Assembly (NCBI GenBank): GCA_011009095.1
Contig: VTPC01000810.1
Span: forward strand, 190,606-254,605
Direction: 5' to 3'
Source of the DNA: Ignelater luminosus
Taxonomy: Eukaryota; Arthropoda; Insecta; Coleoptera; Elateridae
Length of the DNA: 64,000 nt
Below, one piece after another: positions 38,226 to 50,362 of the stretch. The notes beneath the pieces were generated by a model. The model was not told where the DNA came from, did no database searches, and was given only the letters and a program-made list of their open reading frames with translations. The position numbers were made by a program, and so were the translations under genes. How positions within the stretch are numbered: position 1 is the first letter of the stretch; each line of letters starts with the position of its first letter.

Positions 38226-39948
38226 TAGTCAAATTCCATTTTATCAGCGAGGTTTGCAATTAGATTTTCGGCAATGATACTGAAAGATGATGTTCCATTT
38301 GTGTATGGAAGCTGTAGTAGGCCATAATCACAGGCTGTTTTTCTTTACAAAGAAATCAGCAAATTCGACAGTTCAGAAAAGAATTCTTATACAGAATGTC
38401 TCAAAATTGCATGCCAAAAAGTACATAGAGCAACTCTGAGTTGAAATACATGGAGTTTAAAATCGTTATTGAGATATGACTCTCTTAAGATCCTTTCAAT
38501 AACAATATCATGTAGCACACTGGATTGCAAAACGATCAGCGGCTCCAACTACAGGAATTTAGGACAGATGAAAGATGATAGAAGAGAGATAATTAAATCC
38601 ACAAAAATTACTGCTCCATCAAGGAAAACCTCAGTAAACTCTAATAAAAATTGTGAACAATGCAAAAAAAAGAAACAGTTCTGCTCCATTTTCTCTTTGA
38701 GGAACAGTCAAAAATGAAAAAGGGAAATTTGAAAAGTGAAGAGAAAGATGACAGAAAAGGTAACTTACGCTATCAAGGAATACCATAGAAAACTAGTCGG
38801 TCCGAGGATGTAAACCCAAGAGAAAAAAAGTATCACGATATCTCCCCTGGAAATGGAAGAAAATAGTATCTGGCGTAGAAAGATTAAATATCAAATCAGA
38901 GATGATGGAGCAGTAGATAATGATCTATCCCTTGTGCTTATCAAGTTTACAGCAGAAAGAAGTTTTATATTTTTGGAAGCTAGAGATAAGTGCAACTGGA
39001 AAGTATAGATCGAGTACTCTGACCTTTACTCTTTGATATTGGAATTTCTTCACAGTTAACGGCCTCTCTAGATCTGCGTGCACTAATTAGCTCTTTTTTT
39101 TAATGCACGCCTAGGTTACCATCTTAGAAAAAAGTTTGTGTTTCAAGAGAACAGTATGAAGGTCAAAGTTTTCTTTCTATTTCTCGCTTTAGTGTATTAG
39201 TTGATTAAAGACAGTGAGGAATATCCAGAGGAGTGGAAGAATGGGTGGTTATTACTTCAAATGAAATGTGTGTAGTTTGTAATGTAATTGTTGGAAGCTA
39301 GGTCTTCTCGAAGATGGTCTCCAGATATTGTCTCTCTGTTCGCTTTCTCAGCCGCCCAAAAAGAGTCTAAGGAATTCTATTATTTCGAGTTGGTATCAAG
39401 ATAGATATACCCCCCCCCCCCCCCAGAAACATATCTTTCTGCTTTTTCAACATCTTGTCGTTTCATTTTCTTGGTCAGTTCTATGAGAACATGGACATGC
39501 TTCCAAAAAGTAAGAAAGTATGAAACTTGTGAGTAAAGTGTATTTATTTAAAGAGGCAAGGATGGATGATAGGATGTAATTTTGAAGTCCTGGTAGTAGC
39601 TTATTAGACGTTGGCAAGGTGTCTTCTATAATCAGCTCCAGATTTGGACAAAAGCTTGTCTAAGAGTATCTACGTTTCTTTTCTCATCACAAAATTATAC
39701 TGTAAGGATTCAAGGATTGACATCAATCCACGAACTTCTTCGGAAGAATAAAAGCAAAGCAACGCAAAGGTAATCCAAGGCAGACAGAGCAGTAATTTAT
39801 GGCGAAGTGAACGGATAGCTGATAGATCTAAATATAAGTTTACAATTCCCTGATAACTTGCAGTAGAGTGGAATTTTATTCTCCCTTTCGCCGAAGCAAA
39901 ATGAGCAGCAATAAAGGGCTATAGTGGCTAGAGGCGATGTTGTATGTA
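38226..39948. other. Intronic non-coding DNA between mariner and MITE
   Basis: No gene was recognised. A homopolymer run of 15 C lies at 39410-39424, which would be prone to length change. Confidence 0.6.
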
Positions 39949-40726
39949 CACTAATGGGAAAATATAAAGGAACAAAAAGGTTTCCCAAATTTTTTAGTGA
40001 TTTTAGAAATGCTGTATCTCAGTGAAATATACTCGTATCGAGATTTTAAAAAAAGCATTTTGAAGCTTCAAGATTCTAGTTTTCAGATATTTTAGTCAAA
40101 AATTTTTAGGAGCTACAGTTATCACGCAATCCTAAGAAATAGCGCGCAAAAAAATTCTGCAAATTTTCTTTTTTTTGGGTCCACAGACTCGGAAAAATTT
40201 TTTTCAGCTAAACCATGGCATGGACCGGATAGCTTGTTTATTCAGCTTCAATTTCCCTTTTTTAAACCTCGATACGACCATTTTCCACCGAGATATCAGA
40301 CTTTTAATGGAAAAGGATCCTTTTGTCTTTAATCATCGATATCTCAGCAACGAATGATCGTAAAAGGCAGTTTTGGAAACTGGATATAAATTTCCTACAA
40401 GATACTGCCTCGATCTTCAGGAAAAAAATTTTTTTCCATTCTTGACATGAATTTGAAAAAACAAGAAAAAAAGGGTAATTTATGGTTTTTTTTAGAAAAA
40501 CAACGGCTAAATTACAAATATTCATGAAATGACTAATGTTAAGCGTGACTTTTATAGCTCAATATACCAACAAAAACCCTGTGAACCGTTTCTTTGTTTC
40601 AAACAATCAAACTTTTCAAAAAAAATTAAAGGATCACCTGTATTGCCCCTAAACACTTCATAATCATGATTAAAATGGAAAAAAGATTGGGAAATTTTTT
40701 TGTTCCTTTAATTTTTTCCATTAGTG
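39949..40726. mobile_element. Non-autonomous Tc1/mariner-like MITE, 778 bp
   Basis: The left end CACTAATGGGAAAATATAAA is mirrored by the right end (reverse complement CACTAATGGAAAAAATTAAA). The match continues through AGGAACAAAA and TTTCCCAA to about 48 bp. Both ends are bounded by TA (39947-39948 and 40727-40728), a Tc1/mariner-type duplication. The interior has no coding capacity. It carries repeated phrases around ATATCTCAG and AGATTTTAAAAA. It lies in the large ZIP11 intron. The superfamily is inferred from the TA duplication and lack of other signals. Confidence 0.82.
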
Positions 40727-41530
40727 TAGTTAACCACATTCAAGATGATGGCATCGCGACCCTAATTATTATTACTATGTCCTTTTCTGTTTACTTACGA
40801 CATCTACGTCAATGGTAAACATAATTAAAAATCTTAAACTTTTGAGAAAAATATGATCTCTAATTTTAACCAAGATTGAGAAGCTGCTACAATCTGCAGT
40901 TTGCACCATACTCTCCAAACTCACTATAGTGTCCAAAGTGGTATCATTAAGCGAACGCTTCGGTTAGATAAATCTTCTCCAAAACTTAACCGACAGAGAG
41001 GATTCATTTGCTTTGGAACTATCCTTGCAGATCTACATCTGATTATTATCGATGATTAGACAACTTTCATAAACTTCCTGCAATCATTTTTGGACTTGAC
41101 TGATTGATTTTGTCATAACACATCGCTATACTATATTTAAGGCATAAATTCTGCAATAGTTTTGCAATTCTGTACTTGGAAATTGTTTGCTTTCATAGCA
41201 ATTTGTATTTTTAAGCTTTGTTTAGTTTTGACTTGCTGATGATAAGACAGCAACGCATGTGCTGTGGCAGGGTATGTGGTCTACGCACATTGTTTAGTTA
41301 GTATTAAAGGAAATGAAAATGCAAACTATAGAGCCACAACAAACAAAAAACAAGTATTAATCTAAAACTTGACACAGAGGTGTGTAGAATTAAGTACAAA
41401 ATACCAACGATTGTGCAGCATTAAACTAAGTTTCGCCTACATATTTGGAATGGTAAGGAGTCACGTTTTAATTGATATATACCCAATGGATGAAGATATA
41501 TTTCTTTTAAATTTTGGCTATGGGCACTAT

Positions 41531-43902
41531 CAATAGCGGATCCAGAAAGGGGGCTAAGGGGCTCAGCCCCCTCCCAAAATCTGGTTCCACCCCTGACAAA
41601 TCTCAAATTAAACTTGATATTATCCTACTTTCTTCTTATTATTTCTATAAGGTGTTTACGTGACGAGTTTCTAATCCGCGCGACACTCATTCGAGATGCA
41701 GCCACACACCCCGCTGCCACCGCCACCCGCCGTACCGCGCTGATCCTCCTCATTATTTTGTGTATATCGTACATAAATGAAATTCATATAAACACGATTA
41801 GTCGAGTTTGTGACTTTTTATTCGGTTTTGTTTGCTGTTGTTACAGAGCCGAAACCAGTGCCAGTGGCTAGTAAATCCACTGCTTGCGCTGAAAATCGTT
41901 TTGATATTTCTTACGTAATAGGAAAAGTACTCAGTGACGAGGAAAAGTATAAACATCTAACGGAGTCCTTAGAACCACCTCGTAATTATGAATATCCAGA
42001 GCAGACAGAGGGTGGACAAAAAAGAAAGTTTTGATCTGATTGGCTAAAGGAATACTCTTGGCTAGTCTATAGCCAACAACAGAACGGTGCATACTGTTTG
42101 CCTTTCGTACTATTTGCTAGTCCAGATAGTGGGGGCAAGCATTATGTGGCTCTAGGATCTTTAGTCACTCGTCCACTTTGCAAATATAAAAAAGCATTAG
42201 AAATCTTCAAAAACCATTCCGCTACCGATTATCACAAAATGGCGGTGTTAAAAAGTACACATTTCAAAAGTTCATATGAAAACCCTGAAAAGGCTGCCAA
42301 TATTTTAATCAAAACTGAGAAACTAAAAATGATTAAATCAAATACAGCGGCTGATTTCTATAGTAAAGACGATCATACTGTGTGGTAGAGAAAACATACC
42401 GTTAAGAGGACACCAAGATGATGGTACATTGAGTGATGAAGCCAAGGAAAATCTCGAGCACTTTTGAAATTTCGCATTGACTCAGGTGATTCATCTTTCC
42501 AAAAACATTTAGAGATAGCGCCGAAAAATGCTACATATCTGAGCAAAACAACTCAGAATCGGCCGATTGATTGTTGCCATTCTGTCATTATGAAAAAGGT
42601 ACTCGACAAAGTCAAAGAAGCAAAATATTATGCTGTCCTTGGCGACGAGACAACCGATGCTGGTTATACAGAATTTGGATATACAAAAGAGCACAATACA
42701 CGAAGAGTTCATACGCTTTCTATCTGCAACTGACCTGACTGGTGCTGCATTAAGCCTGACGCTGACTTGAAAGTCATGATGCACTCCTTCAATTCAAAGA
42801 GCTCTCTGACTATCGTACAGTTCCCTGAAGAAATGAACAGAACTTCTCCGTCATCGAAAAGTGCAAGTCGACTTTGTACCGCCGCTGTATTTGAAATTAC
42901 TGTTTTGATTTCACGAAAACTTCAGGCTGTTGCATTAGATTTTAACCTTTACTATGAGATGGTAGACAGTGCAATAAGAACACTGGAAGGTACAGAGAAA
43001 CTAAATATAAAGAAATTTTCCAAGAGGCGTGTCGTATTGTAGAACCTTTGGACATCCCAGTGCAGGCATCCAGAACCGCCAAACGTTCAACTCATCGCTC
43101 AAATATAGAAGCACCTGATGCTAAGGAATACTACAGGTAAAATAAACTTTTAATACATACACACGCTTTTTGTTTGATGCAGCACTTCTTTCTTTTCTGT
43201 TATGTTCTTTCGAGCTCGAGAATAATGTCATGTCGTGTTTTGTTTCAGATTGAATACATTCCTTCCTTTCATCGATTTTGTATTGAGACAGTTGAGGAGT
43301 CGCTTTTCAGAGCAGAGCACTCTTCAATTCTCGACCTGTTCAACCTTATACCAAGTGCCATCGTAAAAACAGAAAATCTGAACCTCGAAAGTGGCAGCTG
43401 CGCGTGTTTACAGCAGCGACTTGCCTCATCCTCTCTCGTTATCGGGAGAAATAACTCTTTGGAAGGAGCTTTATAGAGAGAGAGGGGGGAGGGGGAACAT
43501 CTCCCCCCAAACAGCAGCAGAGGCGTATCAAGAGACAAATGAGTTTTTCCCAAATATAAAAATTCTTTTACAAATTCTCGCTGCATTACCATTATCCACC
43601 TGTAGTGTAGAGCGCAGCTTCTCGTCGCTTAAACTAATAAAATCGTACCTTCGTACGACAATGACGGAAGACAGGTTGGACGGTTTTGCTGCCATATATA
43701 TTCACCGAGATATATCGGGCAGCCTACAACCTGTCTAAGTCATTGAAGAATTTGCAAAAAGTTATTCGAGGAGACTCGCTATGCGTTAAATGAGCAAAAT
43801 AAAATTTTGTGGGCTTTTTTGGTGTTTTGGTGTTTACCTCGGTGAAGCCTACCCTCAGCTAGGTCAAGCCCCTCCCAAACCAAAATCTTGAATTCGCCAC
43901 TG
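41531..43902 (+). mobile_element. hAT element (ZMYM1/DUF4371 type), degraded
   Basis: The ends are an imperfect inverted repeat: the left begins CAATAGCGGATCCAGA and the right, reverse-complemented, begins CAGTGGCGAATTCAAGA. Eight-base flanks GGCACTAT (41523-41530) and AGCACTAT (43903-43910) agree at 7 of 8 positions, as expected for a hAT target duplication that has drifted. Just inside the left end is a palindrome, GGGGCT-C-AGCCCC (41558-41570). The element is 2372 bp and encodes a broken transposase. It lies inside the large ZIP11 intron, opposite in direction to the gene. Confidence 0.9.
41810..43738 (+). pseudogene. hAT transposase remnant (TTF zinc finger, DUF4371, dimerisation domain)
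   Basis: The pieces read in order like the ZMYM1-like hAT transposases common in insects. An N-terminal TTF-type zinc-finger region includes WLKEYSWLVYS, YCLPFVLFA and YHKMAVLKS (42035-42300). The DUF4371 region follows with RIDSGDSSFQKHL, ATYLSKTTQNRP and YYAVLGDETTDAG (42464-42733). Last is the C-terminal hAT dimerisation region with LPLSTCSVERSFSSLKLIKS and RLDGFAAIYIHRD (43560-43720). One in-frame TGA (42032-42034) interrupts the first part. Later parts lie in other frames, and much of the RNase H-like middle is missing or unreadable. The gene is inactive. Confidence 0.9.
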
Positions 43903-43910
43903 AGCACTAT

Positions 43911-45184
43911 TGACAATAAAGGTATGTTTCATTGTAATCCATAGACCATGGACACTAAAGGTGGAAGAGTTTAAATGATCAACATATACATTTTTGAGTA
44001 CGTAGTTCTGATATCTGGGAAGAGCAAAAAGAAATAAAAAGATCAAAAGAGAAGAAACAAAAGTAAGATAGTCAGACACTTTTAGTACAACTTCATCTTT
44101 GAAAGAACTATTAGGGTATTATCATTAATGGCTAGTCTCAGGACTATATTCGCTTTTAGCAAATGGAAACACAATAATTTTATTAAAGTTTCTACTGTTT
44201 CCAAGGAATTGTTTTAAGAACTACATACAAAACAAAGACTGCTTTCTTTACAGGGAAATGCCTTTTCTACTTTTTCCTAAACTTTTTACAAAATACCTAC
44301 GTCTTCCAAGATACTAGTTCTTGGGGGTTACTCCAGTTCTGCAAAAAAATAACTAGCACGTGCAAATAGTTTCATTGTTCACAATCATAAATTGCGCTAC
44401 TTGCTGTTACGTAATATGCAAAGACTTCAAGATGATAAGTTTCTACTTTTTGTTTTGTAACACAAGCTAGTAGAAAACACAAAAGAAAAATTAGAAAATG
44501 TTTTGCTTTTTCAAACGCGCTTCCCACTTGAATCTAACAATTTTTAATATTTGCAAAACCATATTTCCTCGTTTCATAGAAACGTAAGGGAGATAACAAC
44601 AGCTGAATACTCTATTGTAAAAATTACTTAATATTCGCAAGTTTTCCTGGATGCGTACGGTTTTAGAAAAATCCAAATCCCCCTTTTATGATGATAATAT
44701 ATCTATCCTACGTTGAAAATCCAATTTTCAACGTGAGCAGCATTAGTTTTTCCGGCTTTTGATTTATGCTCTTTTACTTTTGTTACATTTCTTTTTGTCT
44801 TTTATATAATTGTACATGTAATTACAAAGTGAAATATTTATAATATACATGGTTTTACATTATTCTTGTGCGGATTTCTCGTGTATTAAGCCTTTTATTT
44901 TATTTCTTGCGATAATAATAATTCGAGAAAATTAATATTATAAACGGAGATCGGATTCTTAGCGACCTAGCAATTAAAGTATTTAAAATTAAATTTTAAT
45001 CACTTTTCTTTTATTGGCCTGTTCATTTCTACCTGCTATTAAAATTAAGCGCAATAATACTTACGTAAAGGGACAAAAGTTCTCATTTTAAACTAATTCC
45101 TAGTTTGGCCTTGTAATTTCCTTAAAAACTTCGATCCCTGATTATAAACTATAATTTAATTATATGTCAGTTATGTATTCTTAC
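43911..45184. other. Intronic non-coding DNA
   Basis: AT-rich, nothing recognised between the hAT element and the ZIP11 QNFPEG exon. Confidence 0.6.
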
Positions 45185-45283
45185 CAGAAACTTCTCCACA
45201 TGGAAAATCCAGCAGCATGAAGAGGAAGACTAACAGCTAATCCCTCCGGGAAATTCTGTATACCGATTCCAATGGCAAGATTT
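45185..45283 (-). CDS. SLC39A11: Zinc transporter ZIP11 homologue, internal exon (QNFPEG helix)
   Basis: This is the first visible exon of a ZIP-family (SLC39, GufA subfamily) divalent metal transporter, a multi-pass membrane protein that moves zinc toward the cytosol. Read on the minus strand, the 99 bp give [19 protein letters not shown], then [14 protein letters not shown]. The QNFPEG segment is the helix 5 metal-site motif expected for ZIP11, whose partner HNxPEG helix should lie in an upstream exon not found here. The acceptor is ttttcag before base 45283 and the donor is gtaag after 45185. The exon starts with the third base of a codon and ends with the first two bases of a Trp codon, which matches the next exon exactly. 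Family assignment is by remembered similarity to vertebrate and insect ZIP11; I am very sure of it. Confidence 0.93.
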
Positions 45284-47939
45284 CTGAAAATAAAAAAAAA
45301 TACAAATTTATTATTTGACCACAATTAACTAAGTGTTATCAACAGGATGAAAGGGTTTAATGAATCACAATTTTCATTATTGATTTCATAAGAATGTTCC
45401 TTTCAATTAAAATAAAATTCTGATTTTCTTCATTATTGTTCTAATCTTTTTTTTAATTATGGATGATTGATTAATAAATTTCAACACAACACTGTGTAGC
45501 AAGTATCAAAATAGTTTAGCAAAATTATTTTATTGTTTTTAGGAATATCACTTTTAACATTTTTATTTGAAAAGAATTTACTTGTATTTACTACTTTAGG
45601 CTGTACAAAAAAATTCAGCCAACAAGGCCTTTATGTTTCGAAACGACACCACCTTATATACAGGGTGTGGTATAAATATCTTACTGACGCGATGTTCATG
45701 TTCAAGTTGATAGTGTCTTTTGATTATTTTAAAATTTAAAAGTTTGTTACACAAGTTGTTCCAGAATAAAAATTCGAGATTTTTCGATTTTTTTATTAAA
45801 TGCGACAGTGGTTGCTATCACATTATAGTACTGTCAAACTGTTGAACATCATTCAATTGTTTTCAAATTTCATCAAATTTCTTTAAGTTTACACGTATTT
45901 CTTAAACAAGATAATTTATGCCAAAAAATATTTTAGTAGGTACCAAAATTCTGAAATGAGATTTCTCAACAAAAATCAATAATGTATGTCTAGCCAAAAT
46001 AATCTATTCCGCAAAGGATTCCGCTAGGTTATGTGAGATAAATGATTTCTTCACATTGTTTTGAGACATTTCACCTATAACTCAAGAACTGGTTTTTGCA
46101 TTTTCCCTTAATTCGTGTTCAAGGCGTCAAATGCTACTAGTAGACGCCATTACATCACGCTACCTTCAACTGTCAAGGTTCTCCGATGTTTTAGAAATTT
46201 GATAATCAAGTTGGATGTCTTCGAGGGCAGTTTATGACCTTTTTTTGCAGTTAATACTTCAAGGTAAGGAATGAATAAGAAAAATTTTGCAAAATTCCGT
46301 GATCATAGCCAAGAATATGACGATTCAAACACCATTTTTAGCCAAAAAAAAAACAATCAAAGATAGTGCCTACCCGACTCACATATCCCAACTTGATCGG
46401 ACGTTTAGGCACCTCTCCCTAAATACAGTTTGGTTGAGAAAAAACAAAAGAAAATCGAATTTTACCTAAAGCATTCTCTTTTAAAGACGCCTTTCTAACC
46501 CATACTTGAATTTCGTGGCGATCGATCGGCGAATGTTTAGTATTTTTCGTCATTTTTCTAAAATGGCTAGAATTCGCGATCGTGTTTTGTTTTTCACCGA
46601 GAAACTTGCACATGAAAAGAGCCTTGGACGGTCTGCTATTTACAAATCCGCAAACCCAACTTTATTATCTCTTTCCGTTATCGAGAAAACAAATTCTCAA
46701 GTAGGATTTTGCCGCGATCTGTAATGGCGAAACTTGGAAGGCGTTTTTGACGCCATCGTAATGCACATTGAGATCATTTTTGAAATTTACGTAAGAATTT
46801 TGAATTGTTATGTTTAGCCGAGTTATTCCCGTTGATTCGAGCTACAACTTCGCCTTAGGCAGCGAAACAAAATATCTTACCGTTCACTAGTAATAGATGA
46901 CAAGCCTCTAGACTATGCAAAAGAATCATGTAACTGACATTATGAACTTTGAACTCCAAAAACTTCTTATCTGACCTAATGTAGCGGAATCCCTCGGGCA
47001 ATAGACTCGCTTGGTCATATATTACCGATTTTCGTTGAGAAATCTTATTTCAGAATTTTCATACTTCATCCATGAAAATTTAAATTCCTAAATGTTCAAA
47101 ACCCAAATCTTATTTGAGATTGGTTTACTAGCTGCACCAGCAAATTATGGTCCCAACATCTTGGGATCTAGTACTGCAGAGTAGCGAGAGTAATGTGGTA
47201 TTATGAAACAAGTACGTCTTTTGGCGATTTGTAGGAGGTTTCGGCCAAGGTGGAGGACGCTGGCTGGGGAATTGGTGGTGAAAACGTTTCAGCAACAGTG
47301 AGTTGGTGAAAGCGAACATCGGCGCATGTGTGTCTAATACACATATAATATTAATAATATGATGTCTGGTATCGGTCAATGGGTGTTGGCGGTGGTAGAT
47401 ATATAGATGGCGAATACAAATGACTATTAAAGACAAAACCTCCACAAGCTCAGTAGCGGACGTTTGTATGAAACGACGAAAAGCAGGGAAAGCGCAAAAT
47501 TCAAAGTTAATAGTACACCCTCTCCTTCGAGGAAAGACGTGCATCAGCCCAATAAGCAAAGAAGTTGTTGCAGTCCGGTGCTAACGATTTCCAACATAGG
47601 GTAAATGTAGTTGGAACTGGGAATGCAGAGATCATCGACTACATTCAACAAAACTAAACTAAACAGATATTCGTGAAGTGACTTTTCCGATTTGAATAAA
47701 ACTTGAAATATACGATTAGACCATATTTACGGAAAGTTAAAATGCAAACAGAACAAGCTGTCATGTATTTGTAAAAATCACAGTCTAATTCGTGAATTTT
47801 TATGAAGGTTTGTTGCAACTTTTCAATCGTATTAGGTGCTGAAAACAGAAGAGTTCAATCGTCCAACTACCATAATTTTACACTAATCGTCTCATTCTAG
47901 CATCGAGTGTGAAGCGAGACAGTTGACATAGAATCAAGC
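45284..47939. other. Probable ZIP11 intron DNA with unclassified repeats
   Basis: It has a TATACAGGGTG word at 45657-45667. Between 46118 and 46757 the text is bounded by GGCGTCAAA and its inverse TTTTTGACGCC, perhaps a non-autonomous element, though I find no target duplication. A 143-codon antisense frame (47128-47559) has low-complexity composition and no known motif. No ZIP11 exon was found although I searched for the HNxPEG helix and the FESAR boundary. Confidence 0.45.
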
Positions 47940-48640
47940 AGCGTGATAACGCTCGGTATGGTAAACAGTACCGATGACACCATGAGGGGCCATCAGCCAC
48001 CATTCCGGACGGAAAAGCCGGATCGTGAACGCCTCCATCCAACAATTGCTGTGATCCTACGTTTTAGGGAGGGCGTAGGGTCAGCGCCATATTCCAGACA
48101 CCTCCGTTTTCTCAGCTCCATAAGATCGGTCTGCCTTGGACGGGGCAGATCATGATTATCACCCAATCCTTTGGGAAATTCCTGCACTAGCCGTTGCTGC
48201 CTGCGTGATCCCTTTCCTCCTCCCATCCTATTACTTGCAAATTCTTCCGCAGCGCGAACTGCGGGGAATTGTGGTTTTGAAAAAAACCGTTTAAACCAAC
48301 AACGAGTCAATATCCCAACTTACCAAGCACCATTCCTCCTCCCTCTTCTGCTGCGAACTCACTTACTCCACCGAGTGCCGTTAATCCCACCATCATTCAA
48401 TTCGACGCTATCTTCGGGGTCCGCTTTCAGCATCCACGACTCCAGCACAACCACAACCGACGCGACCCCAACACCGCAAGATCCAACCCGTCATCATCAC
48501 TAAGAGCCATCTCCAAGCGCCACCTCACAAGATTCTCAAGAAATTCAACAATTCCATCTACTCAACAACACTACCATCAACTTCGATCACGGATGAGTGT
48601 TGCGTCTCCAACAACATTTCCACAATCAAGGCTGAAGAGA
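47940..48640. other. GC-rich unidentified segment
   Basis: About 700 bases are markedly richer in C and G than the flanks, with frames open for 100-110 codons on both strands. The plus strand turns C-rich from 48330, giving Pro/Ser/Thr/His-rich translations. A hairpin CCGCAG-CGCGAA-CTGCGG lies at 48247-48264. No known protein motif was recognised. It could be a degraded retroelement 5' end or an untranslated exon. Confidence 0.35.
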
Positions 48641-50290
48641 TGAGAAGTACTAACCGTCAGAGGCCAAATCTTCTAAAATTACATGGTTCACAATTGGGAC
48701 TTGCAAAAAAAAATAAAATCTGAATCTTTGCATCACACATTTAAGTAGGAAGGTAGATTGCACTAATCATCTTTATCAAAGTTTTGTTGGCTCTCTCTTA
48801 AAAAGTAGGTCTCATGTGTTCCTTCCTAAAGAAAGCAAGTCACCTTTTCTTTCTTGTTTCTATATATATGGGGTAACAAAATGTCTTGGTGACTCTTGTG
48901 GTCCTTGACTAAAATGCAAATGTATTCACACTTCACAATAAGAATACTATCATAGGAGTATAAAGAAATCTAACACTCATTTTGTTTCAACAACTTGTAG
49001 ATGTCAATAATAAATTAAAATAAAGAAATTCAAAATGCCAAAACTCAGTTCAGACATACTATCAGAGAACAGAATCAAGTAAAATAAATGAATACGAGGA
49101 AAAGACAAAGATATTGAATATTTCGATTGGAGTCACCTTTTTTTTTGAAAATGGGGCGCGCTACCTCCTCCAACAGACTAACTACGCTAACCTAGAATCG
49201 GGCTTCGCCCTCTGTTGGCCTTAAGAGAACTAAAATCGAACACATATTTAAGGCAGCTAAAAACAAACACAGGTTGGATTGCGTCATCCTATCAAAATGA
49301 AAAAAAAGAATAAAAAGGAAAAAGGTGACAGATGGGAGAGAACCAAAAAAGGAAGTGCAAATAAAAGAACGCAGAAAAAGTAGAGAAGTGAAAGGAAAAG
49401 AAAAGCCCAATATAAATGACAGACAAAAAAATATTGAGGGTAAAAGAGACAAAGAGCTAGATATTTCTTTAATTTCTTTCTTGTTGTTTTGTGGCTGATA
49501 TACCAAGATATACTATGAGCAATTTGATTTTTTAGAATTCAAGCTCGGTATACTTTTGGTGTGTATTTCTCGACAAAACTCTAGACATTTGCTTTGACGA
49601 CACTTATCTTCCTTCAGCAAGTAGCAGCAGTAGATAACCAGCTGTCATCGTAATTGTGTCCAATAATCATTTAAATCATCCGAGTCTGCAAAACTCAAAG
49701 AAGGAAAGCCCGGACAGTTCTACTTTTTCTTGTATTGATTAATTTGATCCAATCTTAGAAAAAAAAACGGTACTAATTGATCTCATTGCAAAGTTTTATA
49801 AAGTTAATTAGGTTATTTAATTATTGGACACCCGGTATATTATTTTTATTTGCACATAAAACTTGCAGAATTAGGATGTTTAAATCCCCCTACAATCTTA
49901 AGAATCTAAATATACTGAGAAGACGTATAAATCATGATATACTTAATGACACGTGGATGTCGTTGCCTCAACTCGCGAAAGGGGCGTGAGACAATACTGT
50001 ATAACAAAGTAGTTAAATTGAAGATTCCGGCGGAAGTTGTTCATATTCTCAGATGTTGTTGCATAAAACAACATCGATGCAGAGTTATGAAATATGCTGG
50101 AAACTTTTAAATTAATTACCCGCCTCTCGTTGTCTTCGACAAATTTCCTCGTTTGGTTAGCAGGGAAACATTTATTACAGACATTTTAGATTTTTCTTAT
50201 CAGAAAGGAAAATTGAAATTAGTGTTTGCATTAATTATTTAAACCAAATGTATTTTTGGCGAACCATAAAATATAGTTGTTACAATATCA
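48641..50290. other. Non-coding stretch with a purine-rich block
   Basis: At 49290-49440 the plus strand is strongly purine-rich (AAAG and GAAA words), which creates a long pyrimidine-coded antisense frame. A similar block is in the last ZIP11 intron near 33450-33600. Nothing else was recognised. Confidence 0.5.
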
Positions 50291-50362
50291 CTAGGATGTA
50301 GTGGTTAAGGACTTCCACGGGAAACGTCGTCCTTCCTCATTGACGGTGACGACCCCGGTCAC
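50291..50362 (+). repeat. tRNA-like short repeat candidate
   Basis: TAGTGGTTAAGG resembles a pol III A box. AAGGAC/GTCCTT (50307-50334) encloses TTCC-ACG-GGAA. Downstream GTGAC-GACCCCG-GTCAC (50346-50362) has the 5-bp stem and 7-base loop of a T arm, but the loop is not TTCRANN. It is not a functional tRNA; a tRNA-derived SINE head is possible. Confidence 0.28.

Larger units (their letters stand above)
34860..45184 (-). other. 10.3-kb ZIP11 intron loaded with transposons
   Basis: The intron lies between the QNFPEG exon and the GQLSGMVEP exon. From low to high coordinates it contains a GC-rich island (35495-35760), a complete mariner (36933-38225), a 15-base C run at 39410-39424, a 778-bp MITE (39949-40726) and a degraded hAT element (41531-43902). 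Its size is largely explained by these insertions. Both splice sites remain canonical. Confidence 0.85.

Noticed and set aside
47128..47559. A 143-codon antisense frame
   Set aside because: Composition is biased, no motif is recognised, and the supposed start has no gene context.
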